This document shows, piece after piece, positions 62,654 through 64,000 of a stretch of 64,000 bases of DNA. The notes beneath the pieces were generated by a model that did not search any database, was not told the DNA's origin, and worked only from the letters and a program-made list of their open reading frames with translations. The number at the start of each line of letters is the position of its first letter. Position 1 is the stretch's first letter. This DNA comes from Persicaria tinctoria. Its lineage: Eukaryota > Streptophyta > Magnoliopsida > Caryophyllales > Polygonaceae. Made by a program: the position numbers and the translations under genes. The DNA lies in the NCBI GenBank assembly GCA_037127255.1, contig JBANSL010000017.1:45083745-45147744 (forward strand). Reading direction: 5' to 3'.

Positions 62654-64000
62654 GGCATTAGGCAACGGCTCTAAACCGCCACAATAGAAAAGAAAACCGC
62701 TTCAAAAGGCCTATTATGGCGGTTTTTACCAGCCTCTGTTGCTCGGGTTGCATTAGGTGTATTGTGGCGGTTTTACCATCTATTGTGACGGTTTTACACG
62801 AAAATACAAAACCGCCACAATAGGTAGACAAACCGCTACAATAGCTCTGTTCAATGTGGCGGTTATTACAAACCTATTGTGGCAGTTTTCTGTTCTAATG
62901 TGGCGGTTTTGTGATCTAATGTGATGGTTCAGAGTATGCAACACATACAAGGAAATGTGAAACAGGGGTTCTGAATATAATCCTTTTTAAACTATTGTGA
63001 CGGTTTTGTGATCAAGTATGCAACAATTATAAACAAATAAATGACTGATATAATCCTTTTTAAACTTCAACACAAACACACGAAGCTAATATATATACAC
63101 ACACATACAAGGAAATGTGAAACAGGGGTTCTGAATTTTCAGCATTATAGGTTCAGAGTAAACGGATGTATGAAGCACAACCTCAGCTGTTTCATATGGT
63201 TGTTTTCTGAAAATTATGTTCACAATATTGCAATAATAGAGTTCAGCATGCATATGCGTTTTACAATCTGTCAAAATTTACACCTACTTCTCCTTATACC
63301 TTTAATTTGAATATGCTAATACACATATATGCCATGAGGAGCTTGATAAATGAAAATCTTATCTCAGTCCCATCCCTAGCTTAACATAAGTGAGGTGATC
63401 TCTCAATTAGCACAAGATAAAGCCATATCTACTGTGCTGATAAGGTAATTCTTTTGCTTGAAAAGGCTATAGATTATAACCATTTAAAATTAAGAGTTAA
63501 AGCAAGCACAATATTAAACCCTGCAATAGTGAATGAAAATCCACAATAGTACGTGAGAGAAAAAAATCAGATCTAGTACTGCCCAATTATTTTTTCCACT
63601 CGAATAGGCATTGAAACAAGTAACACAGATCCATGAAGTGGAACCTAGAACGATCAGAAATTTGTTACCTGCACAATTACCAACTCAACTGGCCCTCTCA
63701 TTTCAGCTGTGGAAGAAACATGTTGAGATATCAAATCCAAATCCCGGTCTGGCGGTAGCTCTAGAGAGCAAGGGACCTCCACAGAAAAATCAGCGGAGAG
63801 AGGAGAACAGAGCTTCTCGAGTTCGTCGACGATGGCCAAGACGCAGGCTTAAAGAGTGGAGGACCTTCTGTTGATCGATTTGCCCTAGGAGAGTGAGTCC
63901 CCAATCTCTTGACATTGTCACCCATAGGAGAAAGAGATTAAGAAAGAGAGGAAGGGGAGAGAAACAACAAGGAAGGCGAGTGGAGCGGCATCGACGAACG
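62639..64000 (+). mobile_element. CACTA transposon 4, left end (runs off the window)
   Basis: The terminus CACTACTACAATTAAGGC starts at 62639 after ATT. Subterminal words AACCGCCACAATAG and TATTGTGGCGGTTTT recur to about 63010. The rest (63010-64000) is AT-rich, then GC-richer from 63700, with no recognisable transposase. Open frames at 63611-63874 and 63041-63310 have no motif. Confidence 0.8.
62680..63010. repeat. CACTA 4 subterminal repeats (AACCGCCACAATAG)
   Basis: Units GTGGCGGTTTT and AACCGCCACAATAG occur in both orientations, at least eight copies. Confidence 0.85.

Overview
The window is transposon-dense plant DNA, almost certainly from a flowering plant and probably a eudicot (inferred from element types, not proven). 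I see no convincing intact host gene. Nearly all 64 kb can be parsed into elements inserted into one another, and target-site duplications (TSDs) plus proteins that resume across the insertions let the order be read.

Layout. 1-1950: decayed Ty3/gypsy pol (RNase H, integrase). 1951-5692: CACTA DNA transposon 1 with a broken TNP2-type transposase. 5693-29567: an L1-type LINE on the minus strand, split by (a) gypsy element A, 6944-19216, which itself holds gypsy element B, 10581-16330; (b) a 688-bp hAT-type element, 19965-20652, with an exact 8-bp TSD; and (c) copia element A, 23327-27375, itself invaded by a truncated gypsy LTR. 29568-30854: anonymous DNA with a decayed ORF1-like fragment. 30855-52204: copia element B (+), whose gag zinc knuckle is split by gypsy element C, 32915-51101 (TSD GAAAC). 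The 3' LTR of C contains a same-family element D (minus, 39964-49353). 52205-54529: CACTA 2 with gene-like GC-rich sequence. 54530-62638: gypsy element E, whose LTR is split by CACTA 3 (55653-61245), which holds a solo gypsy LTR (58248-60252). 62639-64000: CACTA 4, running off the end.

Gypsy elements A-D look Athila-like (tRNA-Asp primer site, Athila-type gag, D-L-G-[AS] protease) and appear non-autonomous: they keep gag and protease, in two cases a C-terminal integrase scrap, but no reverse transcriptase or integrase core. Movement must have relied on enzymes supplied in trans.

Most striking pattern. The LTRs and part of the coding region of these elements carry a paired-palindrome module: two ~10-bp arms of form TCGA-NN-TCGA, starting 19-21 bp apart, usually mutually complementary (TC in one arm with GA in the other, or TA with TA). 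Within one ORF the same decamer is read in all three codon phases, so the nucleotide sequence, not the protein, is what recurs. Elements with unrelated sequence show the same geometry with other words (CACGASTCGTG in B, GGCGCC in E). This is the best candidate here for an undescribed cis-acting system; RNA hairpin or dimerisation, protein binding, or a replication by-product are all possible.
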